Position numbers and translations under genes: made by a program. From Clostridium beijerinckii (GTDB taxonomy: Bacteria; Bacillota; Clostridia; Clostridiales; Clostridiaceae): a stretch of DNA of 64,000 nucleotides. Shown here piece after piece: positions 45,686 through 55,988 of the stretch. Every line of letters starts with the position of its first letter. Position 1 is the first letter of the stretch. The notes beneath the pieces are model-generated. The model ran no database searches, was not told the DNA's origin, and saw nothing but the letters and a program-made list of their open reading frames with translations. The stretch covers positions 2,198,001 through 2,262,000 of the forward strand of contig NZ_CP073653.1 of the NCBI RefSeq assembly GCF_018223745.1, given 5' to 3'.

Positions 45686-45742
45686 AGGCAATGGAGTCTA
45701 AGTGTTTAACTCAATGAGGAAGTTAACGACTTAGATTTTTTT
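45686..45742 (+). promoter_or_regulatory. ANTAR-type antiterminator/terminator in the nifH leader
   Basis: Hairpin P1: AGGC (45686-45689), hexaloop AATGGA, GTCT (45696-45699). Hairpin P2: GTTTAACTC (45704-45712), hexaloop AATGAG, GAAGTTAAC (45719-45727). Both loops have A at position 1 and G at position 4, the ANTAR-recognition pattern. CTAAGT (45698-45703) pairs with ACTTAG (45729-45734) to extend P2 into an intrinsic terminator followed by seven T, and this base overlaps the 3' arm of P1. So P1 formation and termination exclude one another: protein binding to the hexaloops would permit read-through into nifH. The ANTAR protein itself is not in the window. Confidence 0.75.
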
Positions 45743-45847
45743 ATTACAATGAAAGGACAAAGAAGTCTATTTTATTATAACTATTAATAGTTAAATAAAT
45801 TAGGCTTATTTTTTTAAAATAATTTATTGTTATATTAATACAAATAA

Positions 45848-46726
<879 letters not shown>

Positions 46727-46773
46727 GATAAAAGCACAATTATTAATTTACAATTCACAATTATTGATTAATG

Positions 46774-46882
46774 TTGAAGCTCATAAAGAAAGTTTTGCTA
46801 ACCAAATAGAAGATTCCCACAAGGCGAAAGTTCTGTTATCCAAATACAAGATTTGGAGCATCACTTTTGGAGCACCACTTTT
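46774..46882. repeat. T1-related fragment between nifH and nifI1
   Basis: GAAGCTCATAAAGAAAGTTTTGCTAACCAAATA and CTGTTATCCAAATACAAGATTTGGAGCATCACTTTTGG match the interior of the T1 copy at 21101-21437. It sits in the middle of the nif operon and does not code. Confidence 0.6.
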
Positions 46883-46977
46883 CAATTCAGGATTTTTTGA
46901 ATTCAATTATTTATAATGTGAAATTTAAGTTGAAAAATATATAAAACAAAATATTAAATAAAAGGAGATAGAGAGAT

Positions 46978-47304
46978 ATGTATATGATTCGAGCAATAAT
47001 AAGACCAGAAAGGGTTAGTACTGTGCTTTCAGAATTATTGGATGCTGGCTTCCCAGAAGTAACGAAGATGGCGGTTTATGGTAGAGGGAAACAAAAAGGA
47101 ATCAAAGTTGGAGAAATCTATTATGATGAACTTCCAAAAGAAATGCTTCTAATTGCAGTTAAAGATGAAGATAAAGATGATGTTATAAAGGTAATAATTA
47201 GAAATTCTAGAACAGGAGAAAAAGGTGCATTTGGAGATGGAAAAATATTCGTTGCACCGATTGAGGAAGTATACACTGTAAGTAGTGGGAAATCAGGATT
47301 ATAA
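46978..47304 (+). CDS. nifI1: NifI1, PII-family nitrogenase switch-off regulator
   Basis: GlnB-like trimeric protein. With NifI2 it binds NifDK and blocks it when fixed nitrogen is plentiful, a mechanism known in methanogens; 2-oxoglutarate and ATP relieve it. RAIIRPERVSTVLSELLDAGF is the PII N-terminal helix; the T-loop (GRGKQKGIKVGEIYYDELPK) differs from GlnB by lacking the uridylylated Tyr context. The C-terminal GAFGDGKIFVAPIEEVY is the B-loop region. 108 aa. AAAGGAGAT lies upstream. The gene order H-I1-I2-D is the archaeal/clostridial type. Confidence 0.93.
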   Translation: MYMIRAIIRPERVSTVLSELLDAGFPEVTKMAVYGRGKQKGIKVGEIYYDELPKEMLLIAVKDEDKDDVIKVIIRNSRTGEKGAFGDGKIFVAPIEEVYTVSSGKSGL

Positions 47305-47328
47305 AATTGAAATAGGAGGAATAGCTTT

Positions 47329-47712
47329 ATGAAAGAAGTTATGTGTATTATTCGTTTGAATAAAGTTAATAAAACTAAAGAAGCACTCGCAGAAGCTGGC
47401 TTTCCATCCATTACTTGCAGAAAAGTACTTGGAAGAGGCAAGAAATCAATTGATATAGCTTTAGTTGAAGCTTATATGGAAACTGGTGAAGTACCGCCAA
47501 CATCGTATGGTGAGAATTTATCAGAAAGAGGAAGATTAATACCTAAAAGATTTATAACTTTAGTAGTAAAAGATGACGAAGTAAAAACAGTAGTAGATAC
47601 CGTGATAAGTGTAAATTCAACTGGGACTCCAGGAGATGGAAAGATATTTGTATTACCAGTTGAAGAAGTATACAGAGTCAGAGATGGACAAATAGGTGAA
47701 GAGGCAATTTAA
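47329..47712 (+). CDS. nifI2: NifI2, PII-family nitrogenase regulator
   Basis: Partner of NifI1 in post-translational control of the MoFe protein. MCIIRLNKVNKTKEALAEAG at the N-terminus, a longer T-loop region (SIDIALVEAYMETGEVPPTS) and TPGDGKIFVLPVEEVYRVRDG at the C-terminus mark the NifI2 branch. 127 aa. AGGAGGA precedes the start, 24 bp after nifI1, and nifD follows after 18 bp, so all are one operon. Confidence 0.93.
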   Translation: MKEVMCIIRLNKVNKTKEALAEAGFPSITCRKVLGRGKKSIDIALVEAYMETGEVPPTSYGENLSERGRLIPKRFITLVVKDDEVKTVVDTVISVNSTGTPGDGKIFVLPVEEVYRVRDGQIGEEAI

Positions 47713-47730
47713 AGTGTGGAGGTGAAGTTA

Positions 47731-49317
47731 ATGAGTAAAGTTGATAGTGTTTTGGACAAGTATAGTGCCAAAGTATATAAAAACAGAAAGAAACATATGC
47801 TTGAACTTGAGCAGGAAACTCAAGAAATAGATGCAAATAGAAGAACTATACCAGGAGTTATGACACATAGAGGATGTTGTTATGCTGGATGTAAAGGTGT
47901 TGTTCTTGGACCATTAAAAGATATAGTACTTTTAACTCATGGACCGATAGGATGTGGATATTATTCATGGGGTACTAGAAGAAATAAAGCAATACCACAG
48001 AAAGGCGACGGAAACTTTATACAATATTGTTTTTCTACAAATTTAGGTGAAAGTGATATCGTATTTGGTGGAGAAAAGAAATTAAAGGCTGCTATAAAAG
48101 AAATTGTAGATATATTTAATCCAAAAGCAATATTTATATGTGCGACATGTCCAGTTGGACTTATAGGTGATGACTTACCAGCAGTTGCAAATGAATCTAA
48201 AGAATTGTATGGAATTGATGTTATATCATTCCCTTGTGAAGGATATAAAGGTGTATCTCAATCAGCAGGACATCATATTGCAAATAACAAGCTGATAAAA
48301 TCTGTAATAGGAACTATGGATTACACACCAAAAACTCATTCAGTTAATATCCTTGGTGAATATAACATAGGTGGTGACGCTTGGGAAATAGAAAGAATTC
48401 TAAAGAAAATAGGCTATGAAGTTATATCAGTCATGACAGGTGATGCTAGCATTGACGATATAAGAAAAGCCCATACTGCAGATTTAAATCTAGTCCAATG
48501 TCACCGTTCCATTAATTATATCGCAGAAATGATGAAAATTCAATATGGTACTGCATGGATAAAAGTTGATTTTATCGGGGTTGATTGTACTGTTAGAACT
48601 TTAAGAGATATTGCGAAATTCTTTAATGATCCAGAGTTCACAGAAAGAACAGAGGCTGTTATAGCTGAAGAGCTTGAAGATATTAAAGATGATATGGATT
48701 ATTATAAAAGCAAGTTAACTGGTAAAAAGGCAGGTTTATATGTTGGAGGTTCAAGATCTCACCATTATCAAATGCTATTAAATGATTTAGGTGTAGAAAC
48801 ATTAGTTGCAGGATTTGAATTTGCACATAGAGATGACTATGAAGGTAGAGAAGTAATACCAACTATAATTGAAGATGCGGATTTAAAAAATATCGAAGTA
48901 TTAGAAGTAGAAAAAATTGAAGGTAAATATAAACCAGTTAAAACAGATGAAGAATTAGAAGAATTAAAGAAAGAAATCATTAATTTAGAATATTATCCAG
49001 GTATGATGCGTGACATGAAAAAAGGTTCGATTGTAGTTGATGACTTAAATGAATTTGAAACAGAAGAATTTATTAAAAAGTTAAAACTTGACATGTTTTT
49101 CTCGGGCATTAAGGATAAATATATAATACAAAAAGGTGGAGTATTATCAAGACAATTGCACTCTTATGATTATAGTGGACCTTATGCAGGATTTAAGGGT
49201 GCTGCAAACTTTGGTAGAGATGTAACAATGAGTTTATATACTCCAGCATGGAAATACACTGTAGCTCCATGGAAAACTGAATCAATATTAGAAGGAACAT
49301 TTGGAGGTGAGGTATAA
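47731..49317 (+). CDS. nifD: Nitrogenase MoFe protein alpha chain NifD
   Basis: Catalytic alpha subunit carrying FeMo-co. P-cluster cysteines lie at 49/50 (RGCCYAG), 75 (GPIGCG) and 140 (TCPVGLIGDD). FeMo-co ligands are Cys257 (LVQCHRSINYI) and His477 (RQLHSYDYSGPY). Residues about 380-430 are a charged extra segment, the insertion typical of clostridial NifD. 528 aa. The start ATG 47731 is set by GGAGGTG; the GTG at 47716 lies within that site. The stop overlaps the nifK start by one base. Confidence 0.97.
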   Translation: MSKVDSVLDKYSAKVYKNRKKHMLELEQETQEIDANRRTIPGVMTHRGCCYAGCKGVVLGPLKDIVLLTHGPIGCGYYSWGTRRNKAIPQKGDGNFIQYCFSTNLGESDIVFGGEKKLKAAIKEIVDIFNPKAIFICATCPVGLIGDDLPAVANESKELYGIDVISFPCEGYKGVSQSAGHHIANNKLIKSVIGTMDYTPKTHSVNILGEYNIGGDAWEIERILKKIGYEVISVMTGDASIDDIRKAHTADLNLVQCHRSINYIAEMMKIQYGTAWIKVDFIGVDCTVRTLRDIAKFFNDPEFTERTEAVIAEELEDIKDDMDYYKSKLTGKKAGLYVGGSRSHHYQMLLNDLGVETLVAGFEFAHRDDYEGREVIPTIIEDADLKNIEVLEVEKIEGKYKPVKTDEELEELKKEIINLEYYPGMMRDMKKGSIVVDDLNEFETEEFIKKLKLDMFFSGIKDKYIIQKGGVLSRQLHSYDYSGPYAGFKGAANFGRDVTMSLYTPAWKYTVAPWKTESILEGTFGGEV

Positions 49318-50681
49318 TGTTAGATTTAACTCCTAAAGAAATTAAGGAAAGAAAAGCGATTACTATTAATCCTAGTAAAACATGTCAACCTGTTGGTGCT
49401 ATGTATGCAGCTCTTGGAGTTCATGGATGTATGCCCCACAGTCATGGTTCACAAGGTTGTTGCTCATATCATAGAACAGTTTTATCTAGACATTTCAAAG
49501 AACCAGCTATAGCAACTAGTTCATCATTTAGTGAAGGTGCTTGTGTATTTGGTGGTGGTAGCAATATTAAAACTGCTGTTAAAAATATCTTTGATATGTA
49601 TGATCCAGAAATAATTGCAGTTCATACTACATGTCTATCAGAAACAATCGGTGATGATTTAAAAGGTTTTATTGATGCTATAGATATTCCAGAAGGAAAA
49701 TATGTGTTACATGCAAATACCCCAAGTTATGTTGGATCACATATTACAGGATTCTCTAATATGGTTACTGGCTTTATTAAAGGTTTATCTAAAACAACTG
49801 GAGTAAAGAACGGAAAAATGTGCGTGATTCCTGGATTCGTTAACCCTGGCGATATGCGTGAAGTAAAGAGATTATTAAAACTTATGGGTGTAGATTTTAC
49901 AATGTTACCAGATACAACTGGAGTTTTAGATGCCCCAATGACTGGAAAATATGAAATGTATCCAAAGGGTGGTACAAAGATTCAAGATATTATTGAATTA
50001 GGTGACTGCGAAAAAACATTAGCACTAGGAAGTTTTGCTTCAGAAGCAGGAGCATCTACTCTTGAAAAATCATTCAAGATTCCATACTCTACATTAAAGA
50101 TGCCAATAGGTATTGGTTCTACAGATGAATTAATTATGGAATTAAGTAAATTCAGCAAGCAACAAGTTCCTTATGAACTTGAAGAAGAAAGAGGACAATT
50201 AGTTGATATAATGATTGACTCTCATCCATATTATGATGGAAAGAAAGTAGCTTTATATGGAGATCCAGATGTGCTAATTGCTTTATCTAAATTCTTATTA
50301 GAGCTTGGAATGATTCCTAAGTATGTAATTACAGGAACTCCATCAAATGTATTTGAAAAACAAATGCAAGCATTGTTTGATGAATTTGGTGTTGAAGGCT
50401 GCATAGCTAAACAAGATGCTGATCTTTTTGAATTACATCAATTAATTAAGAATGAATCTGTTGATTTACTAATGGGTGGAACTCATGGTAAATACATAGC
50501 AAGAGCTGAAGATATCCCACTAGTTAGAATTGGATTCCCAGTATTAGATAGATATGTTCATTCATATATGCCTAATGTTGGATATAGAGGTGCTATGAGA
50601 TTATTAGAATTAATGCTTGGTGCATTAATGGATAGACAAGATAGAGACGTAAAAGATGAAGATTTTGAATTAGTAATGTAG
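49317..50681 (+). CDS. nifK: Nitrogenase MoFe protein beta chain NifK
   Basis: Beta subunit of the MoFe heterotetramer. P-cluster cysteines at 23 (KTCQPVGA), 48 (GSQGC) and 106 (TTCLSETIGDD). 454 aa, short at the N-terminus compared with proteobacterial NifK, as in C. pasteurianum; the clostridial NifD insertion is thought to fill that space. Translation is coupled to nifD through the TAATG overlap. The next gene, nifE, is separated by nearly 1 kb of repeats and a terminator. Confidence 0.97.
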   Translation: MLDLTPKEIKERKAITINPSKTCQPVGAMYAALGVHGCMPHSHGSQGCCSYHRTVLSRHFKEPAIATSSSFSEGACVFGGGSNIKTAVKNIFDMYDPEIIAVHTTCLSETIGDDLKGFIDAIDIPEGKYVLHANTPSYVGSHITGFSNMVTGFIKGLSKTTGVKNGKMCVIPGFVNPGDMREVKRLLKLMGVDFTMLPDTTGVLDAPMTGKYEMYPKGGTKIQDIIELGDCEKTLALGSFASEAGASTLEKSFKIPYSTLKMPIGIGSTDELIMELSKFSKQQVPYELEEERGQLVDIMIDSHPYYDGKKVALYGDPDVLIALSKFLLELGMIPKYVITGTPSNVFEKQMQALFDEFGVEGCIAKQDADLFELHQLIKNESVDLLMGGTHGKYIARAEDIPLVRIGFPVLDRYVHSYMPNVGYRGAMRLLELMLGALMDRQDRDVKDEDFELVM

Positions 50682-51022
50682 ATAAATATGCATAATTACC
50701 GAAATCATAAATATTTTGATTCCGAAAAACTATGAAAATATCGCTGAAGGTTCTAAGCAGCAGGTTGTATCCAATTTAGCATGCTCCAACTTTCAGTTTG
50801 ACAAGCTAAATTGGAACAACCTACAGCTAAGAACCTTTAACAGCTCATTTTCAAATGTTTTCTCCACAAATATATTTATGATTTCTAGTGAAAATATGAA
50901 CTTAAAGTTTTGGCAATTTCTAATGAAGAAATCCTACATTAGTATTCTAAATGCAACACTGCATATTATGACCCTTGTGGTTATAAAAGAGTACCTATCA
51001 TTTCTGGTGTAATGTATACTCC
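50682..51022. mobile_element. MITE-like element, family T2 (long copy between nifK and nifE)
   Basis: Contains a perfect-looking internal palindrome (GCTGAAGGTTCTAAGCAGCAGG near 50743 against CCTACAGCTAAGAACCTTTA near 50820) and is the reverse complement of most of 62344-62606. Its right end (AACACTGCATATTATGACCC to TTTCTGGTG) matches 9180-9236. A partial duplicate of the end recurs at about 51165-51200. A 98-codon ORF across it is not a gene. Confidence 0.7.
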
Positions 51023-51270
51023 AAAACTTAAATTTATTTTTAAAATTATTTATCTAAAAATAGTGTGTGAAGTGAGTGTTTAATAAGTATTTAGTGGAAA
51101 GATGTGTATTTTGGATAAAGTTTTCACTGCAAGTTAAGTGTAAATGTTGATTTATTTGTTTAAGAAAGTACCCACCATTTCTGGTGCGGTGTATATCTAA
51201 AATTTAAATTTGTTTTTTAATTTATTTATTTGGAAAGAGTGTGTGAAATAGTATAAACCAAATCATATGT

Positions 51271-51350
51271 ATATGTTGCAATTCACAATTGAGGCTAAAA
51301 TTCTTGCAATATTTTTAGAATTATGATGACGAATTAGTTTTGCAACATAT
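51271..51350. repeat. 80-bp inverted-repeat element (family T5)
   Basis: Perfect 10-bp ends ATATGTTGCA (51271-51280) / TGCAACATAT (51341-51350). The inner CTTGCAATATTTTTAGAATTAT is shared with 61791-61882. Non-coding. Confidence 0.65.
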
Positions 51351-51435
51351 ATACACATATAAAAAAAGCAGCTATGATGCAATTAAGATTTTAAAAGATA
51401 TGTTAAATTCAAAAAAGTTAATAATTTCAATGATT

Positions 51436-51480
51436 GAGCAATTGAACATGGGTAAAACATGTCAATTGCTCTATTTATTA
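51436..51480 (+). terminator. Terminator upstream of nifE
   Basis: Long stem GAGCAATTGAACATG (51436-51450) / CATGTCAATTGCTC (51458-51471) with one bulge, then a weak T-rich tail. It probably ends nifHDK transcripts; the ANTAR loop pattern is not seen here. 51481-51660 holds only an inverted pair of GAGAATGTAGAATGAG-type sequence and the nifE leader. Confidence 0.6.
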
Positions 51481-51660
51481 ATAGGGCTTTTAATGCTCAT
51501 TAATATTGAAAATTGAGAATGTAGAATGAGTAATAAATTTGGTTATAAGGAATTTATAAAAAATGTATTGTGTGGCATTGTTTAAAGTTAAGTTAACTTT
51601 CATCCTTTATTCTCAATTCTCAATCTATAATTACAAATTTAAAAGGTGGTGTGTGACATT

Positions 51661-53025
51661 ATGGAAAAAAGGATATCTAATTCACTTCTTGAAGAAAGAG
51701 AAGATTTTGTGTGTTTTAAACAAGGTCATAATAAAAAATCTATGAAGTGCGATGGTGATAGTGTATCAGGATCAGTTAGTCAAAGAGCGTGCGTATATTG
51801 TGGAGCAAGAGTTGTATTAAATCCAATAACAGATGCATACCACATAGTTCATGGACCTATTGGATGTGCTAGTTACACTTGGGATATAAGAGGAAGTCTT
51901 TCAAGTGGTGATAATTTATATAGAAATAGTTTTTCAACAGATTTAAGTGAACAAGATGTTATTTTTGGTGGTGAAAAAAAATTAATTGCTGCCATAGAAG
52001 GGATAATGGAAAATCATAATCCTAAGTTGATTTTCGTTTATGCAACTTGCATTGTTGGAGTAATAGGTGACGATGTTAAGGCAGTATGTAAAATGGCTGA
52101 GGAAAAATATAATGTACCTGTCATTCCAGTTATGTCGCCAGGTTTTTCTGGAAATAAATCTAAAGGATATAAATTAGCATGTAATGCACTAATGAATTTA
52201 TTTTCTAGGAATATTCTCCCTAAGAGAAAAGGAATTAATATGTTAGGAGATTTCAATTTAGCTGGTGAAATATGGATAGTTAAAGAGTATCTAAAGAAAA
52301 TTGGAGTAGATGTGATATCAACTATTACTGGAGATTCCAGCTATGACAAATTAATCAAAGCTAGCAGCGCAAGTTTTAATGTTGTTCAATGTGCTGGTTC
52401 CATGACATATTTAGCAAAGAGAATGGAAGCAGAAATGGACATTCCTTTCGTTAAAATAAGTTTTGTGGGACTTGAAGATACAAAAAATTCATTACTCAGA
52501 ATAGCAAGCTTATTTGGAGATGAAGAAATGTTAGCAAAGGCTAAGGCTTTTGTTAAGGAAGAAGAAGAAAAGATATTGCCTATATTAGAAAAATATAAGG
52601 AAAATCTTAGAGGTAAAAAAGCTGCAATATATGTAGGCGGAGGATTTAAAGCAATCTCCTTAATCAAACAGTTTAATGAACTTGGAATAGATACAGTGAT
52701 GGTTGGAACACAAACTGGAAAGAAAGATGATTATGAAGTTATAAATAGTCTAGTTAGGGATGGAACAGTAGTTTTGGACGATGCAAATCCTTCGGAATTA
52801 GAAAAATTTATGATTGAGCAGGATGTAGATATTTTAGTTGGAGGGGTTAAGGAAAGACCACTTGCTTATAAATTGGGAGTTGCCTTTTGTGACCATAATC
52901 ATGAAAGAAAGCATCCTCTTGGAGGTTTTGTAGGAGCTGTTAATTTCGCAAAGGAAATTAATCTTTCAATTAATAGTCCTGTATGGAAGTATGTAAAGGA
53001 GAGTGAAGAGAATGAAGGAATCTAA
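51661..53025 (+). CDS. nifE: FeMo-co scaffold subunit NifE
   Basis: With the NifN part of the next protein, forms the scaffold on which NifB-co is matured to FeMo-co. NifD-like: RACVYCGARVVLNPITDAYH, HGPIGCASYTWDIRG, and TCIVGVIGDDV with the cluster cysteines. 454 aa. ATG 51661 with GGTGGTG 10 nt upstream is preferred over an in-frame GTG at 51646. The stop overlaps the nifN-B start by 14 bp. The FeMo-co ligand His of NifD is not required here. Confidence 0.95.
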   Translation: MEKRISNSLLEEREDFVCFKQGHNKKSMKCDGDSVSGSVSQRACVYCGARVVLNPITDAYHIVHGPIGCASYTWDIRGSLSSGDNLYRNSFSTDLSEQDVIFGGEKKLIAAIEGIMENHNPKLIFVYATCIVGVIGDDVKAVCKMAEEKYNVPVIPVMSPGFSGNKSKGYKLACNALMNLFSRNILPKRKGINMLGDFNLAGEIWIVKEYLKKIGVDVISTITGDSSYDKLIKASSASFNVVQCAGSMTYLAKRMEAEMDIPFVKISFVGLEDTKNSLLRIASLFGDEEMLAKAKAFVKEEEEKILPILEKYKENLRGKKAAIYVGGGFKAISLIKQFNELGIDTVMVGTQTGKKDDYEVINSLVRDGTVVLDDANPSELEKFMIEQDVDILVGGVKERPLAYKLGVAFCDHNHERKHPLGGFVGAVNFAKEINLSINSPVWKYVKESEENEGI

Positions 53026-55702
53026 AAGTTATGTAAATCTAACCGTAAATCCATGCAAAATGTGTATGCCTATGGGAGTTAGCAATGCTTTATATGGAAT
53101 TAAAAATTGCATGACTATATTACATGGTTCTCAAGGTTGTAGTACATATATTAGAAGACATATGGCAACACACTATAATGAGCCTGTAGATATTGCTTCA
53201 TCTTCACTAACTGAAGAAGGAACTGTTTATGGTGGTGAAAATAATTTAATTAAAGGATTAGAAAATTTAATTAAATTATATAACCCAGAAGTTATAGGTA
53301 TTGCAACAACTTGCCTTGCAGAAACCATAGGAGAGGATGTAGTAAGACTTTCAAAGATATTTTATGAAAAACATCCAGATAGTAAAGTTAAGTTAATACC
53401 AATACAATCGCCTGGATATGGTGGAACTCAATATGGCGGATATTTTACAGCTTTAAGGGCAGTTGTAGAAAATGTAGAAATGTATACAGATAAAAATGAA
53501 AAAGTAAATGTTATTGCCGGGCCAATGAGTAGTGCGGATATGAGGGAGATAAAAGAGATCTTGGAGGATTTTAAAATTGATTATATATTGCTGCCTGACT
53601 TATCGGAGAATTTAGATGGAGTTCATAGTAAAAAATATAATAGGCTTCCAAGCAATGGTACGAGTATAGACGAAATTAAATTTATGGGTGGTGCAAAGGC
53701 TACCATTGAACTAACCACATTTATTAAAGAAGAATATTCTGTAGGAGTTTATTTAGAGGAGAATTTTGGAGTTGAGAATTTTAGAATTAATGTTCCAAGA
53801 GGTCTTAGAGATACTGATAATTTTTTAAAAGTGCTAGCTAAAATATCAGGAAATCCAATTCCAGAAAAATATAAAAAACAAAGAGGAAGATATTTAGATG
53901 CTATGATTGATTCTCATAAATATAATGCAGAAGCTAGAATTGCTATATTTGGAGAACCTGATTTTGTATACTCTACTGCAAGATTAGCTGTGGAAAACGG
54001 AGCTGTACCAGTACTTATTGCAAGTGGAGATGTATGTAAAAAACTTGAACCAAGCTTAAGGGAAGAAGTTGACGAACTTTCAAATCAGTTATTTGCAGGT
54101 GAATGCAAAATCATAGATGAGGCAGACTTTAAGGAAATAGAAAAATTCGCCTTAGATTTAAAGGTAAATGTAATGATTGGAAGCTCGGATGGAAGAAGAA
54201 TAGAGGAAAAACATAAGATTCCATTAATTCGAATGTCATTTCCTATTCATGATAGGATCGGTGGACAAAGAATATTATCTATAGGCTATGAAGGATCTTT
54301 AAATTTAGGGGATCAAATTACTAATGTTATGCTTGCTAAGACTGAAATGACCTTTAGAGAGAATTTATACAATGAATATTATAAGGAAGAAGTTGAAATA
54401 AGTAATAAAGATATAGCAATTGAGGGGGAGAAAAAGATGGAAGCAAGAATTATCAGCAGAGAAGAAGTAGAAGAAAAAACAAAAACTCATCCATGTTTTA
54501 GCTGTTCATCAGCTCACAAGTATGCAAGAATGCACATTCCTATAGCGCCAAAGTGTAATATTAGCTGCAATTATTGTTTAAGAAAATTTGATTGTGTTAA
54601 TGAGAGCAGACCTGGGGTAACAACTGAAGTATTATCTCCAGAAGAAGCTTTTGCTAAATACAAACTAGTAAAATCAAAAATGGACAACTTAAAAGTTGTT
54701 GGAATAGCAGGACCTGGCGATGCTCTTGCTAACTTTGATAATGTTAGGGAAACTTTGAAGCTTATAAGAGAACATGATCCAGAAGTTACATTTTGTCTAT
54801 CAACAAACGGATTAATGCTTCCATTTTATGCTCAAGAGCTGATTAATTTAGGAGTAAGTCATGTAACTGTAACAATGAATGCTATTGATCCTAAAATAAC
54901 TGCTAAAGTATATAAATTCGTAGATTACTTAGGGGTTACTTATACTGGTGAAGAGGCAGCTCAAATCCTTTTAACTAACCAATTATCAGGTATTAAGTAT
55001 TTAGCTGATAGAGGAATTATGGTTAAGGTAAATATAGTAATGCTTAAGGGAATCAATGATCATCATATAGAAGAAGTAACAAAAAAAGCAAAGGAACTTG
55101 GAGCAGGAATAACAAATATAATGCAAATGATTCCTGTAAAAGGAAGTGTCTTTGAAAATATGCCGCTTACAAGTAATAAAGAGATAATGGATTTAAGAAA
55201 AAAATGTGGAGAGCATATTGAGCAGATGTATCATTGTAAGCAATGTAGGGCAGATGCTATTGGTTTACTTGGAGATGATCAATCTCAAAAATTTAATAAG
55301 CCATCAAATGTAAAGGAAGTTACAGAAGAAAAACCACTAAAGTTTGCTATTGCATCAAAAAGTGGAATAGGCGTGGACATGCATTTTGGACATGCATCTG
55401 AATTTTATATCTATGAATATAAAAATGGAGAGCCAAGATATTTGGAAAAAAGAAATGTTGAAAAATATTGTAATGGTAAAGAAGTTTGTGAGGAAGAGGA
55501 AGATAAGTTTGCTAAGCTTTCAAAAGTTGTTTCAGACTGCAATGGAGTACTTTGTCTTAGAATTGGTGATGAACCAAAAAGAAAATTTAAAAGTATGAAT
55601 ATAGAAGTTTTTATGACATGTGAAACCATTGAAACAGCTGTTGAAAAAGCAGCAGAAGCTATATTAAAAGGAACTGAAGTTGAAGAAATGCTAAGAGCTT
55701 AA
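53012..55702 (+). CDS. nifN-B: NifN-NifB fusion (FeMo-co scaffold plus radical SAM NifB-co synthase)
   Basis: Residues about 1-445 are NifN (NPCKMCMPMGVS, HGSQGCSTYIRR, ATTCLAETIGEDV). From about 475 comes NifB: HPCFSCSSAHKYARMH and the radical SAM cluster CNISCNYC, followed by the AGPGDALAN motif, and CKQCRADAIGLLGDD. The last about 120 residues are the NifX/NafY-type cofactor-binding domain (GVDMHFGHASEFYIY). 896 aa. This fusion is typical of clostridia. The start ATG 53012 is set by AAGGAG 10 nt upstream. An in-frame ATG with its own GGGGGAG sits exactly at the junction (54437). Confidence 0.96.
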   Translation: MKESKSYVNLTVNPCKMCMPMGVSNALYGIKNCMTILHGSQGCSTYIRRHMATHYNEPVDIASSSLTEEGTVYGGENNLIKGLENLIKLYNPEVIGIATTCLAETIGEDVVRLSKIFYEKHPDSKVKLIPIQSPGYGGTQYGGYFTALRAVVENVEMYTDKNEKVNVIAGPMSSADMREIKEILEDFKIDYILLPDLSENLDGVHSKKYNRLPSNGTSIDEIKFMGGAKATIELTTFIKEEYSVGVYLEENFGVENFRINVPRGLRDTDNFLKVLAKISGNPIPEKYKKQRGRYLDAMIDSHKYNAEARIAIFGEPDFVYSTARLAVENGAVPVLIASGDVCKKLEPSLREEVDELSNQLFAGECKIIDEADFKEIEKFALDLKVNVMIGSSDGRRIEEKHKIPLIRMSFPIHDRIGGQRILSIGYEGSLNLGDQITNVMLAKTEMTFRENLYNEYYKEEVEISNKDIAIEGEKKMEARIISREEVEEKTKTHPCFSCSSAHKYARMHIPIAPKCNISCNYCLRKFDCVNESRPGVTTEVLSPEEAFAKYKLVKSKMDNLKVVGIAGPGDALANFDNVRETLKLIREHDPEVTFCLSTNGLMLPFYAQELINLGVSHVTVTMNAIDPKITAKVYKFVDYLGVTYTGEEAAQILLTNQLSGIKYLADRGIMVKVNIVMLKGINDHHIEEVTKKAKELGAGITNIMQMIPVKGSVFENMPLTSNKEIMDLRKKCGEHIEQMYHCKQCRADAIGLLGDDQSQKFNKPSNVKEVTEEKPLKFAIASKSGIGVDMHFGHASEFYIYEYKNGEPRYLEKRNVEKYCNGKEVCEEEEDKFAKLSKVVSDCNGVLCLRIGDEPKRKFKSMNIEVFMTCETIETAVEKAAEAILKGTEVEEMLRA
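54421..54439 (+). promoter_or_regulatory. Internal ribosome binding site and in-frame ATG at the NifN/NifB junction
   Basis: GAGGGGGAG (54422-54430) is followed 6 nt later by ATG 54437, codon 476 of the fusion frame. It could permit separate NifB synthesis or be a relic of two separate genes. Confidence 0.5.
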
Positions 55703-55711
55703 ACCTGAATA

Positions 55712-55942
55712 ATGAGTATATACACCGAAATAATGTGGCATGCGTTTGCTACAGTTGACCCGAGATTTATCTGGATGATTCTAAGGCTACAAAGTTGTGC
55801 CCACAATGCTTGCCTCACAGGCAAGCTGTGAACAAGCACATGTGGAACAACTTATAACCTAAGAATCATAACCAGATAAATCACTAAGGCAACATTTCGC
55901 AAAAGCATTCTCCATTATTTCTGATATATTATAGATACTCAA
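55712..55942. mobile_element. MITE-like element, family T2 (palindromic copy)
   Basis: Large inverted repeat: GGATGATTCTAAGG (about 55770) with CCTAAGAATCATAACC (about 55858), and AAGTTGTGCCCAC with GTGGAACAACTT. Ends GATATATTATAGATACTC. It contains CTTGCCTCACAGGCAAGCTGTGAACAAGC, comparable to other T2 interiors. Confidence 0.65.
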
Positions 55943-55988
55943 TATACCAGGTTTAAATTAAAGTTTAATAAAAAAGGAGAAATGAAAA

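Noticed and set aside
50716..51012. 98-codon ORF on the plus strand between nifK and nifE
   Set aside because: It lies wholly in a T2 repeat. A similar ORF arises at 62248-62595 only because the same repeat is present in inverse orientation.
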